Origin: Nannochloropsis oceanica
Lineage: Eukaryota; Sar; Eustigmatophyceae; Eustigmatales; Monodopsidaceae
DNA: 64,000 bases
NCBI GenBank assembly: GCA_004519485.1
Contig: CP038108.1
Span: 930,001-994,000 of the forward strand
Direction of reading: 5' to 3'
The position numbers and the translations under genes are program-made. The notes beneath the pieces were generated by a model. The model made no database searches and was not told where the DNA came from. It was given only the letters and a program-made list of their open reading frames with translations. Positions 10,655 through 21,278 of the stretch are shown one piece after another. Numbering within the stretch: the first letter of the stretch is position 1; every line of letters starts with the position of its first letter.

Positions 10655-12245
10655 ATGCCATCCTCCTCCGCCAGCGCCCGCCTCCGCCGCCTCCTCTCCT
10701 CCTCCCTCTCTACCCCCTATCCACGAAGCCTGGCCATGCCCGGTGCGTTCAATGGTCTCGTTGCACGTGCAGTCGCACATGCAGGCTTTGAAGCTACCTA
10801 TGTGTCAGGCGCGGGCGTTGCTGCAGGAATGGGGTTGCCTGACATTGGACTGGCAGGTAAGCAGAATGAGAGGTTGAAAGGCTTTGTGGGCGCAGACTCT
10901 GCCTTAGCTCCTTTCTTTCCCTCTTGATTTTAGTTCCTTCCATTTCTCTTTTATACTCTCTTGCAGCTCCCTGCTTCTCAGACGCCCAATCCCTTCTTCG
11001 CTCCCTTCCTCCCTAGGCCTAGGAGTTTTTGTTCGCATAACCAAAGACATGTTATCTTGCTCCAGACTCCCCCCCACCCCATCGACCTTCTCTCTCTCTC
11101 TGTCCCTCCCTCCTCTTCTTTCCCTTCCTACATTGTTCACCTTCGGCAAATTTGCAACCCCTCATTTTCATCTTTCCCTCCCTCACTCCCTCCCTCTTTC
11201 TCCCAAGGCATCGAGGATTTCACACGCGTCGTTCGCGACGTGTCCACCTGCTCCGGTCTCCCCTTAATCGCCGACGCCGATACCGGAGGAGAGGGCGGGA
11301 GGGAGGGCGTGCGTCGGCTTGTCTTCGAGTACAGGCGAGCAGGAGCCGCTGGTTTGCACATTGAAGATCAGGTTTTCCCAAAGAGATGTGGTCATTTGGA
11401 TGGAAAGCAATTGGTTCCCACCGCAGACTTTGCCTTGAAAATACAGGCAGCAGCGGAAGCGAGGGACGAGGAAGCAGAAGAGGAAGGTCAAGGAGGGAGG
11501 GAGAAGGAGGGAGGGATGGTGATCTGCGCGAGGACAGATGCAAGGTCGGTAGAAGGGATTGAGAAGGTGATTGAGCGGGCGAAGCAGTATGTTGATGCGG
11601 GGGCGGACATGATCTTCCCAGAGGGTTTGTACACGGCGGCGGAGTTTTTAAAAGTGAGCAAGGCCTTGAGAGGTTACAATGGGGTGAATGAAGGAGAAGG
11701 GCCGTTTCTCTTGGCAAATATGACGGAGTTTGGAAAGACACCTCTGCTCTCTACCATCAAAATGGGTGAGTGAGTCGGGAGGGAGGACGGGGAGTGGAGG
11801 CATCTGTCGAGCGTGTCCCACTTACGCGAATGCTACTTTCCCTCGTCTTTTCTTTGTGTTGTTTTCCGTTTTTAACCTCCCTTCTTCTCTCTTTGTCCCC
11901 ATTTCCCTTTTTCTCCTCCTAGGTGAGCTCGGCTATCACTGCACCATTTTTCCCATGACTCTTTTCCGACGGGCCATGCGTGGAGTCATGGAAGGGTTGG
12001 AGGAGCTGAGGGAGGGCGGGAGGGTGAAAGGGAAAACGTTGAGGGAGGGGAGATTGATGACAAGGGAGGAGACGTATGAACTTCTGGGATATACGCCTGG
12101 GAAGGAGTGGGTTTACCCGAGCGCGAACGCAAGGGGGGAGGGAAGGGGGGGAGGGAAAAGGAGTGGGTTTGTACAGACTGGGGGGCCTGTGGGCAAGGGG
12201 GATGAGGAGGAAAGAGGAGGAGTGGGAAGAGGAAAAGTGAGGTAG
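10655..12245 (+). CDS. PEP mutase / 2-methylisocitrate lyase-like enzyme
   Basis: Belongs to the isocitrate lyase/PEP phosphonomutase superfamily, closest in motifs to PrpB-type 2-methylisocitrate lyases. Three in-phase exons (10655-10856, 11208-11765, 11923-12245) give about 360 aa. Seen in order: PGAFNGLVARAVAHAGFEA, YVSGAGVAAGMGLPDIGL, LPLIADADTG (Asp ligands of the catalytic metal), LHIEDQVFPKRCGH (the KRCGH signature with the catalytic Cys, about residue 127), ICARTDAR, IERAKQYVDAGADMIFPE, and after the last intron LGYHCTIFPMTLFR and YELLGYTPG. The first 25 residues are Arg/Ser-rich, so a mitochondrial address is plausible. In propionate breakdown such an enzyme would split 2-methylisocitrate to pyruvate and succinate. 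Oxaloacetate decarboxylase or another superfamily activity cannot be excluded. The Gly-rich tail of about 40 residues after PGKEW is low complexity. Confidence 0.85.
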
Positions 12246-12675
12246 AAATAAGAGGAATTAGACAGCTGTAATGCGTGTCCATCTGTGCCCGGGGATCGTC
12301 AAGGATTTGTTGACGTGCTTTGAAATGATGTATGTCTTGTGGGATTCATTCGTCGTCCTTGCCCTTTTCTTTCTCTGGTGCTGCTTTTCTTGTCGCATTT
12401 CTCTTCAGATTTCTGTTCTCCTTTTTAAATCTTCAAATTCACACCTACGATTACACTCTATTTCCCTTTACATCTGTGTGGATAAATACATGTGTAGGCG
12501 GCCAACCTTTCCCGTGCTTTTTTTTAAAAAAAACACACACACCTTTTTGATTAAAGTACTCTCACACGACACACGCTGGCACAGAACCTTTTTCATTTGC
12601 TTGTTCCACGACAAAATAACCCTAACCCTACTAAATAGCATATACAATTTCCCTTTTCCTCCCATTTCCTTTTCT
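12246..12675. other. Intergenic between convergent genes
   Basis: T-rich sequence, including an A7 tract and CA repeats near 12530, then two telomere-like units (CCCTAACCCTA) at about 12609. Two units are too few to call an interstitial telomere. No gene seen. Confidence 0.5.
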
Positions 12676-12945
12676 CTACAGATTTCCTTTCTCAATTTCG
12701 GCAAAAGGGTCGTCATATACACTCACCAACCCTCCCACCGACGGCGCCATCGATCCTCCCCGGCCATCCATCGCTCCTCCTCCCATCCATGCTCCCCCCA
12801 TTCCTCCCCCTCCACCACCCATCACGCCCATCGAGTTCGTTGGCGAGAGAATCCGAGCCCCTGCCCCTGTTGTTCCAACACCATAAGGGATGCCGTAGGC
12901 CGGCACCGCTGACGGTAGCACGTTTTCAAACGGGTTTCCTATCAA

Positions 12946-12997
<52 letters not shown>

Positions 12998-15900
12998 ACA
13001 ACAGCGGCGATAGGTCTGGCTTCGATGGGGGGGAGTACATCAAAACGAATGGCCCCAGCTGCTGATTTTTGAGGGGAGAATGTCTCGGGGAAGGATTCCC
13101 AATGAAGAGCTGGAGGAGAGGAGGAGAACGGAGAAAGAGGGAGGAGGGACATGGTAGGGGAAGCGGTAGTTTCAGCAACAGTGAATGTCTCCCATTGAGA
13201 CCTAGGCGGCTGGACCCCTACAGGATTAAGATGTGCGTCCGTTGAGCTAGTCTGAGTAAAGAGAGACGAGGACACAGCTTTCGAAAGCAAGACCGGGTCT
13301 TCCTGCTGCTCCTCTGGCTCTGCCCCCCTCCCCTCTGCCCCGCTCTCCTCCGCAGCACACGCTGAGGCATCAATCAAGGGCATAATATTGCCATTCTCAC
13401 TCCTTTTGCCTCCAATACCCATATACTCACTCCCACTGCGTAACGGATCTGGAGGCGGCGCCACCCCGCTGCATCCCCAGGACGTCGACAATGAGGACGG
13501 CGTCAAGGGCGACGGTGGGACGGACGAAAAGGGGGCGGAAGGACTCGGTGCCACCGCCTGATGTATACTAGTGAAAGATGAAGTGAGAGCAATGTCAAAG
13601 CTCAGTCTCAACCCTGGAGGACTCATCTTCTTTTTGATCCCCCAGTACACAGCCCGCTGCAACATGAACTGCCTCCCTTCCAACAGCAAAAACAACACCC
13701 TATGCGCCACCTCCCTGACCCTTCCTCCCTCCTTTCCTCCCCCACCCAAGCCCCCTGCTTTATACATCAAAAATGTCCTCAAAAGAGTCACGTTCGAGAG
13801 GGCGTCCGAAAACACACTCTCTGGACCCCGGAGCAGGAGCTCTTCCAGCAGCAACAGTGACTTGTATGCATGCTTCCACCTGAGCCCTCTGCAATCCACT
13901 AGCCTTGCCCACACCACCCGAAGGATGGAAGGAAGAAGTGTCGAAGAATATGCATCCTCCACCAGCTGGTGCAATACCCGCTGAGCATCAGCGGAAGCAG
14001 TGCCTCCTCCCGAGCTAGCAGTAAGCTGAAGCGCAGCCTCGTGGAAAAGCGTCCATCTCCCCGACACCTGCTCAGCCTCCGCCGACAGACCACCTTTTTG
14101 CGTTGCTTCCACCGCTGAAGCAACTGCCTGCTGCTGCTGCTGTTGCGCCTGAGCCTTCAAGGCCCTCTTGATATTACTCACCGAGAATGCCTCCCCCCGG
14201 GCTTTCACCACCTCCACACACCTCAAAAACGGCCCCCCTCCCTCCATCCCTCCTCTTCCCCCCCCTCCATTCGGCGAGCCCCTCCTCAACATTTCCGCTG
14301 CCATCTGTCCCTTCCTTGTCTCAGCCAATCTCTCAAACAGCTGACTCTGCACCAGCTCCAACAGGAAATGACTCAATGCTGGCCCGTCCCCCAGCATCCC
14401 CCGACTTTCAATGTAAAAATCTTTGTCCAATTTTGGATTCCCCGCCCGATCGAGCCTCATGTGAGTGCTTACATCCCCCACCAAATTTACAAAAAAAATC
14501 AACAAGGCATCCCTCAACTGCTGCTCCTCAATGACCACACTCTTCTCCAAGGGACTCTTCGCCGTTGCCGACTTTCCCCCCCCGGTCCCTCCCCCTCTCC
14601 CTCCACTGGGCCACGCAATGGGGTAGGATGCTCGAGACTGCCCGAGTAGAGAAAGCTCCCATGCTAGAATATTTGCAGCGTCCGGTTTGGCCTCCTCCAT
14701 CTCTTTGGAGAATTGTTGCCCCGTATATTTCTGCAGGAAGGCTACCCCTTTATTGAAAGCCTTGTCAAGTTTTTCGGCTGCCTTTGCAGCTTCAGCTCCC
14801 AGCCTCTGTGCGGCCTAAGAAGGTAGAATAGAGTAGAGAGAAAAAGGCGTGAGCGCACAGTAGAAAAGGGACAAAACAGGGCGGCTGACACTTTCCCAAA
14901 AACATCGCTTTCCTTCCCTCCCTCCTTCCCTCCCTCCCTCCAATCTACCTGCACCATTTGGCTCGTGTTCGGCAAGACGTAAAAATCAGGCACAGGGCAA
15001 GGGCCAGAACCACTCCAACTTAACTCTCCTGAATCCAGATCGACATAAATGAGGTCCTCGCTCAGGGGCGATGGAGGAAGGGTGGCCAGGTGTTGTCGGC
15101 GGATGCCGAAGATGATCGGACTCGGGGTGGAGGCGTAGGAGAGGAGAGAGGCAGGGAGGACAGGGATAAAGGCGTGTTGCCAACTAAAGGGGTAGAGAAG
15201 ACCAACGGCAGCGTGGGTGCATGCAAAGAGCTTGTCCATTTCGGAGGAAATGAAGCAGATGCGGTGTTCGCAGAGCATGGCGGAAAGTAGCAAGGTAAAG
15301 GACCTCGGTTTCAGCTGCTGGAAGATATAGATGGTGGCCAAAGCATCGCCCATGGGGACTTCTCCTTCTGCTGGCCAGATGTATCGGTAGGCCCGCGCGG
15401 CGTGTTCGGTCCCGACGGGCGTTTGTTTGAGCATGAGTGTCTCGCCGGGAGAGGGGAGGGAGCGGTGGTAAAGGTCGCTAAGCAGGGATTCGATGCGGGC
15501 AATCGGGGCAAACATTAATCGCAGGGCGTGCACCTGCTGGAGTACCTGGCGGAACATGGACTGGGCTTGTGGGCAGCGAGTCAGAAAGCAGAGACATTCC
15601 GGGTACCGTTTGCCGACGTCGTAACGCATGCCAAAGCCCGAGGGCAGGCACCGATACACCACTCCAAAGATGAGTGTGCCATGTGCCTCTGTGAAGGTAA
15701 ACGTGTAGAACTCTGCTCGGAAAAAACTGCTGCTGCCCGGAGTGACTCCATTACCCACATCGCTGCTCAATGCGCTGGATGTCGGGCTTGTTGCCGGGTA
15801 ACTGTTGTTGGTGCTGGTGCTGCTGCCTCCGTGGCCCAAGGAAGGTGGGGCAGCGGGACCCCCCACTCCCATAACGCCCATCTTTTCCCCAATCTGGTTG

Positions 15901-16208
15901 AGTTGCGGGCGTGACGCTGCATTGCCTTTAAAATCCAAAGAGCGTGTCTTGCGGAGGTCGTCCAGGTCGGGAAAGCAAAAGTTGATCACGTCCGTGGGCC
16001 GCGGCAGCTTTGGAGACGAAGACATGGCTGCGGCCGCGCTTGGGTACTCGTAAGGAATAACACCCTCCCGTCCATGCGGAACAGTAAGCAAGTAGAATTT
16101 GTCAAACATGTGCGGCGGTGGTAGCGACGACGCCATGTTGAAGGGATAAGCCTGGTGCGAGTGTCGATGCCTGTGCATGTCGGCCGGGAAGAAAGAAGCA
16201 AGGAACAT
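12676..16208 (-). CDS. DENN-domain protein with C-terminal ENTH-like domain and NPF/DPF endocytic motifs
   Basis: Two exons, 14949-16208 and 12676-14814, join in phase 0 and encode about 1132 aa. The N-terminal half is a DENN module, a Rab-GEF fold. It has an upstream segment near residue 35 (FDKFYLLTV) and a core including YRCLPSGFG, LMFAPIARIESLL and FIPVLPASLLSYASTPSP (about 344-361). A dDENN-like segment follows (LRDALLIFFVNLVGDV about 505, LSHFLLELVQSQLFERL about 553). Residues about 695-810 read like an ENTH/ANTH fold (WKHAYKSLLLLEELLLRGPE, REVAHRVLFLLLEGRQF). The disordered C-terminus carries about 15 consecutive Gln (about 1028), an NPF (EH-domain ligand) and a DPF (AP2-ear ligand). 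Animal DENND1 also binds AP2/clathrin through a tail, so a Rab-GEF acting in clathrin traffic is a reasonable inference. DENN is confident; ENTH is moderate. Confidence 0.82.
12947..12992. repeat. CTG/CAG trinucleotide run (polyGln)
   Basis: About 15 CTG units, read as CAG (Gln) on the minus strand inside the DENN-ENTH gene. It sits immediately before the NPF motif, so length variation would change the reach of that motif. Confidence 0.9.
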
Positions 16209-17735
16209 CAGGAGGCTCGCTCAGTAGAGCCGCGGACAACATGAATGGTCGCGCGGATCAGCCATTAGGACACAGAAAGTGTAAACGTGACTGTCGACTG
16301 CAATAGTGTTTCTTTCAAGTGAATTACGTGCGTGTGCTTGGCAATTGGCAATTGGCAATTGAGACTTCCGGTAGGGAGAGGTGATAACGGGCCGCCCGGC
16401 ACAAACGCGTCGTCAAGCGTTCGACCTCCTGGCTTCGCAGCAACGCAATTGTAATGTAACAAAAGCTGGGAATAGATACTTCCCTTCCCTTGTTTTTGCT
16501 TGGAAAGTATGTTCTCTTGGGTCTCATTTCTTCGTCGCATCATTAAACCTGATTTGTTGATCATCTTCCTTTCTCCCCTCTTCAGCCTAGCTATTCGCTC
16601 AAAACATCCCGCGTCGTCAACCCATCCATTAACCTCTCTGTCGGCACCAGCATCCTACTGGGAATATATTTCAAGATTATGTTCCACATTGAAGCCTCTA
16701 TCGTAGTGCCTGCCTATAAATGCCGGGTCCTTGGCTCTTTTCACTTGCTTGGACAGTCCTACCAATAGAAAATCAGGCTGCATAGAATGGGAAAAAAGGA
16801 TAGGTTATATACTTCAACGACAATTTGATTATATGGAAATAGCTATTTGTTTGTGGTTTGAGAAGCGATGGGATGGATGCATGGTCACTCTGTTCGTCTA
16901 CATAAAGAAAATAATTGAGCATTTCATATTGCGGCCTTCAAGTTGCAGTCGGAACGCAACTTGGAAAGAAGAATAATGGGGGGAAAAATGAACCCCCAGT
17001 TTTATCGTTTCGTTATGTCATGCTCACCAGTATTGCGCACACTTATCTCCCTTTTCCTTCCCCTTTTCCCACCTCACTACCTGAAAATGGATCTGGTAGT
17101 CGTGATGATGACCAAATGAAGATAAAGAGCCCGCACATGTTTCTATTGTCGCTTTTTGAATTATCTAAGAGGAATTGTTCTGTGGTATAACTAGAAAGCA
17201 ACCTGGACGACCTCTCAACTCGATTAAGGAGAGTCTTACAAAAATCAACGTTCCCTGCTCGTCCTCGTCTTTCCATAAATTAATCTTTGAACAGATATTG
17301 ACCGAGCCGGAAGCCTCCCCAAAGATCGTGAGTAAAGACAAAACAGAAAACTGTTTACGTATGTCAGAGGTGCATCTCTACATATTCACATGATCGAGTG
17401 GGAAAGGCCCCCAAAAAAAAATATGTCCACCAAGTTGACGTATTTCTTTTTTTTTTGCGCGAGTGGCATTGATTTTGCGGCTGCAGTTTGGTGGTCACAA
17501 GTTCTCATGCCATCGTATTTCCCAATTCCTGGCTAGTACAGAATCACTAACCTGAAGATATCCTGCTTGCTACTTTTGCAAGTATAGCTCCTGGTGTTGC
17601 CAAGACGGTGCCATTTAAGGCACTCAATCTTCTAGTCTCCCACTACTTTAGGGGCAACTTGACGTCAGGCACCACTTAAGCAGCAACTCAGCAACCTTCT
17701 ATCATCTTTATCAACGCACACCTCTACTACTGCAG
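16209..17735. other. 1.5-kb intergenic spacer between divergent genes
   Basis: Lies between the start of the DENN-ENTH gene (minus) and IlvD (plus), so it should carry both promoters. It is more AT-rich than the genes around it. A 7-nt unit (CAATTGG) is repeated about three times at 16341-16363. I see no tRNA, no convincing reading frame and no mobile element. Confidence 0.5.
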
Positions 17736-19583
17736 ATGAACAAGACCAAGTCGTCTCCGCTGGCCCTCCTGGCGGGCGTCATGTTCCTTGGCACCGTCAC
17801 GCAGGCATGGATTCTCCCGCATCACCGTCTCGTCGCCTCCCACACGCACCGCCGCCCCCACCACACGATGATGGCAGCCGGGGCTGGGGATGCCGAGAAG
17901 AGCGTCATGAACCGGTACAGCCGCACGATCACGCAGCCAAAGAGCCAGGGAGCGTCGCAGGCCATGCTTTACGCCACGGGGCTGGAGCCTGAGGACATGA
18001 ACAAGGCGCAGGTAGGGATTTCGAGCATGTGGTTCGAGGGCAACCCGTGCAACATGCATTTGCTGGACTTGGCCGCACATGTCAAGAAGGGCGTGGAGGC
18101 CTCAGGGATGGTGGGCTACCGTTTCAATACTATTGGTGTGAGTGATGGAATCAGCATGGGCACGTCGGGCATGTCCTTTTCGTTGCAATCCCGCGATGTT
18201 ATTGCGGATTCCATTGAGACACTGATGAGCGCCCAATGGTATGACGGAAACATTGCCCTGCCCGGGTGCGATAAAAATATGCCGGGTTGTCTCATTGCAA
18301 TGGGTCGATTGAACCGTCCTGCTTTGATGGTGTACGGAGGAACGATCCGGGCTGGTTGCTCCCCAGGACATGAGCAGCTGGATATCGTCTCGGCTTTTCA
18401 GGCGTATGGTGAATTCCAATATGACCGCATTGACGAGAAGGAACGCTCAGAGATCATCCAGAATGCTTGCCCGGGCCCCGGAGCATGTGGAGGGATGTAT
18501 ACAGCTAATACGATGGCAACTGCGGCTGAAGCGCTGGGTATGACCTTGCCTTACTCGTCCTCTACCCCCGCGGACGATCCTCTCAAGTTGCAGGAATGCG
18601 AGCGGGCAGGGGTGGCGATTCGGAATTTGCTGGAAAATGATATCAAGCCTAGGGATATCATGACGCGAAAGGCGTTCGAGAACGCAATGGTAACGGTCAT
18701 GGCTTTGGGGGGGTCTACTAACGCGGTGCTCCACCTCATCGCCATGGCGCGGAGTGTGGGTGTGCCGCTGACCCTAGACGACTTCCAAGCCTGCTCTGAC
18801 CGTGTCCCCTTCATTGCCGATCTCAAACCCAGCGGAAAATATGTAATGGAGGACGTGCAGAAGATCGGAGGCACCCCAGCAGTCATGAAGTACTTGATGG
18901 ATAAGGGGTATATTGACGGGTCGTGCATGACGGTCACGGGCAAGACCATCGCTGAAAACCTAAAGGATCTACCTGGCCTGAGCCCCGGACAAGAGATCAT
19001 TCTGCCGGTTGAGGCTCCTATCAAGGCCACGGGCCACTTGCAGATTTTGTACGGGAATCTGGCGCCGGAGGGGAGTGTGGCCAAGATCACAGGGAAGGAG
19101 GGAGAGAGGTTTTCAGGGGTGGCGGCTGTTTATGACTCCGAGGAGGATATGCTGGCGGCTTTGGAACGAAAGGAGATCAAGGCCGGGATGGTGATTGTGA
19201 TTAGATATGAGGGGCCCAAGGGAGGACCCGGGATGCCTGAGATGCTGACGCCGACGAGTGCGATTATGGGGGCGGGGTTGGGGAAGGACGTGGCCTTGAT
19301 AACCGATGGGCGGTTCTCCGGGGGTTCGCACGGGTTTGTGATCGGGCATGTCAGCCCGGAGGCGCAAGAAGGGGGGCCGATAGCGTTGGTTCAAAATGGG
19401 GACCCTATTGTGATTGATGCTTCGAAGGAGACAAGGCGGATGGATATCTTGATTTCGGAGGAGGAGATGGCCAAGAGGCAGGCGGCTTGGCAGCGACGAC
19501 CGTACCCGGCCACCCGTGGTACGCTCTATAAGTATATTAAGAATGTGGCCTCGGCCTCAGAGGGGTGTGTGACGGATGAGTGA
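17736..19583 (+). CDS. ilvD: Dihydroxyacid dehydratase, plastid-targeted
   Basis: Dehydrates 2,3-dihydroxy-isovalerate and -methylvalerate to the 2-oxo acids in valine and isoleucine synthesis. One exon, 615 aa. The first 25 residues are a signal peptide (short basic start, hydrophobic [13 protein letters not shown], small residues, then W) followed by a His/Arg-rich transit-like stretch. That is the bipartite plastid address of secondary red algae and fits the plastid site of this pathway. The mature part carries the iron-sulfur cysteines in [15 protein letters not shown] and [16 protein letters not shown], then [38 protein letters not shown], and [23 protein letters not shown] with the catalytic Ser region. 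Length and motifs are complete. The start at 17736 is the first ATG and gives the signal peptide. Confidence 0.96.
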   Translation: MNKTKSSPLALLAGVMFLGTVTQAWILPHHRLVASHTHRRPHHTMMAAGAGDAEKSVMNRYSRTITQPKSQGASQAMLYATGLEPEDMNKAQVGISSMWFEGNPCNMHLLDLAAHVKKGVEASGMVGYRFNTIGVSDGISMGTSGMSFSLQSRDVIADSIETLMSAQWYDGNIALPGCDKNMPGCLIAMGRLNRPALMVYGGTIRAGCSPGHEQLDIVSAFQAYGEFQYDRIDEKERSEIIQNACPGPGACGGMYTANTMATAAEALGMTLPYSSSTPADDPLKLQECERAGVAIRNLLENDIKPRDIMTRKAFENAMVTVMALGGSTNAVLHLIAMARSVGVPLTLDDFQACSDRVPFIADLKPSGKYVMEDVQKIGGTPAVMKYLMDKGYIDGSCMTVTGKTIAENLKDLPGLSPGQEIILPVEAPIKATGHLQILYGNLAPEGSVAKITGKEGERFSGVAAVYDSEEDMLAALERKEIKAGMVIVIRYEGPKGGPGMPEMLTPTSAIMGAGLGKDVALITDGRFSGGSHGFVIGHVSPEAQEGGPIALVQNGDPIVIDASKETRRMDILISEEEMAKRQAAWQRRPYPATRGTLYKYIKNVASASEGCVTDE

Positions 19584-20061
19584 TTGATTGAATGAAAGAA
19601 GAGCGAAATGAGAGGAGGCAGAGTGGGAAAGAGTGAGGGGAGGATGAGGGGAAAATGTGAATGGATGACCAAAATTGGAGTGTGTTGTTGGATGGAGATG
19701 ATGGTGGGCAAAAATAGGACTGAGAAAAGTGACGATAGATGAGGGAGGCCGCAGAGAAGCAAGACATTTTTGGGTGCTGGCGGAATGAAGGGAGAAACGG
19801 AGAACGGAGGACGACAACGAATCGCACTTCTCGCCTCTAAAAACTTGCAGGAAGAAATAGGAAGAACAAAGAACCAAATTACAGGCGAACGGATATCACT
19901 GTTGTCTTGCGCTTGTCTTGAAGAAGACATGTATCAAGGCTTTACTTAATTTTAATATTCATCTGGGTCAAAAATTACATACGCATCCAAAATGTCGTAT
20001 GTACTAGCTGTCAAGCTGTCATTATCATCAACATCATCAACATCATTACCTTCTTACTCTC
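19584..20061. other. Intergenic between convergent genes
   Basis: 3' flanks of IlvD and of the minus-strand methyltransferase. The last part has ATC/ATCAAC repeats (about 20022-20047). No gene seen. Confidence 0.55.
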
Positions 20062-21027
20062 TCAAGCCGCCCGAATGAAAGTCACTTCAGTATCAATCGG
20101 TTGGCGAGCCGCCCTATCTATCTTACCTGTCACTGGATCCTCCACAGACAAATCAAAAGCAGCTATGTGCTCCTCCACCACTCGGTCCACCCGCGACCGA
20201 ACGAGCGCCTGCTCCGATCTCGTCAATGACGCGATATAGCTCTTACTCAACACCCTCTCCCATGCCATGCCCTTAGTAACTATCATTTCTTGCTGGAAAA
20301 AACGAGTAGTCAGCGGGCCGGGAAACAAGCGTTGGGCTTCGGGCAAGGCAAAGACTTTTTTCCATTCCCCATGACGGTACTGAGGTATATGTGTATCATA
20401 CTGCTCATACACGTCTCTTAATTGCCCCATCCACGGTGCACTCCGACTTTCCATATTCCAAATTAGGACCAACGTGCCTTTCGGACGGAGGACCCGATGA
20501 ATTTCTCGCAGGGATTCGAGAGTGCTCATCCAATGAAACGCCTGCGCGACAGTCACAGCATCAAAATGCTTATCCCCGAAAGGAATGGCATCACCTGTCC
20601 CTTCAAGGCAAGGAATCATAGGCATCATCTCTTTGAACACACTGCGCATGGCCGCCACGGGCTCCACCGCACTCACCTCTAGCCAGGGATGTCTGGCCAA
20701 GAGACGGGTGAATTTCCCTCCTCCCGCCGCCAAGTCCAGCACGGGGGATGATGTGCCTTGGAGCTTCTGCGCTCGAATTAGCTCGATGACGTACTCCACG
20801 GAGTTGAAAGGATAAGACGGTCGCGTTTTCTCGTACATCGCCGCCTGATTTTCAAAACCCGCGGCCGCAACATTGTGAATGCGGTGACGGGCAGCGGGAG
20901 CAGCAAGGTGCAGCGAGGAGGTCGTAACATGAGAAGATGGAAAGACCAGGCACGGGGCGACGGCGAAGGAATTACCTGCGTCTACAGCTGCAGCACGTAA
21001 CGTGCATAGTTGCGGCCTGGCACGCAT
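20062..21027 (-). CDS. Class I SAM-dependent methyltransferase (type 11 family), unknown substrate
   Basis: Single exon, 321 aa from the first ATG at 21027. The frame is open further up to 21096, but only through a GTG. Residues about 1-55 are Ala/Arg/Ser-rich and could be an organelle presequence, though no clear signal peptide is visible. The catalytic core starts with FENQAAMYEKTRPSYP, then motif I VLDLAAGGGKFTRLL, an acidic end of strand 2 (VEPVAAM), GTGDAIPFGDKHFDAVTVAQAFHWM (motif II/III) and LREIHRVLRPKGTLVLIWN. The AxxxHW pattern resembles the group of small soluble methyltransferases found in yeast and Dictyostelium, whose substrates are mostly unknown. It lies head to head with ELP4, 251 bp between starts. 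The fold is sure; substrate not assignable. Confidence 0.88.
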   Translation of the reverse strand: MRARPQLCTLRAAAVDAGNSFAVAPCLVFPSSHVTTSSLHLAAPAARHRIHNVAAAGFENQAAMYEKTRPSYPFNSVEYVIELIRAQKLQGTSSPVLDLAAGGGKFTRLLARHPWLEVSAVEPVAAMRSVFKEMMPMIPCLEGTGDAIPFGDKHFDAVTVAQAFHWMSTLESLREIHRVLRPKGTLVLIWNMESRSAPWMGQLRDVYEQYDTHIPQYRHGEWKKVFALPEAQRLFPGPLTTRFFQQEMIVTKGMAWERVLSKSYIASLTRSEQALVRSRVDRVVEEHIAAFDLSVEDPVTGKIDRAARQPIDTEVTFIRAA

Positions 21028-21278
21028 TTGCCGCGCACTTTGACTGTGTTTCGAGGTAGGGCTGTCATGTGAGCACCCGATACGAATGGCGAACACGAGT
21101 TTTTAAGACTTGGCGAGCATATAAATTTTTGTTACCACCACAACACCGCCGCATGGATAACCTCCCCAACCACAGGGTATTGGGTTTTTAAGGACTGTCC
21201 TGAGTATAGTAGATGTCACCCATCTCTGTACACCAAAACTGGCAGTCCCTAAATCTAACCTCCCCACACCACACAGTC
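21028..21278. promoter_or_regulatory. Shared divergent promoter region, methyltransferase / ELP4
   Basis: Only 251 bp separate the two start codons on opposite strands, so both promoters must sit here or overlap. It includes an AT-rich stretch near 21101-21135. No specific motif claimed. Confidence 0.45.

Noticed and set aside
12606-12622. Telomere-like CCCTAACCCTA inside a spacer
   Set aside because: Only about two units; expected by chance in 64 kb and not at a contig end.
16265-16564. Minus-strand frame in the DENN/IlvD spacer
   Set aside because: No domain, atypical composition, no splice partners.
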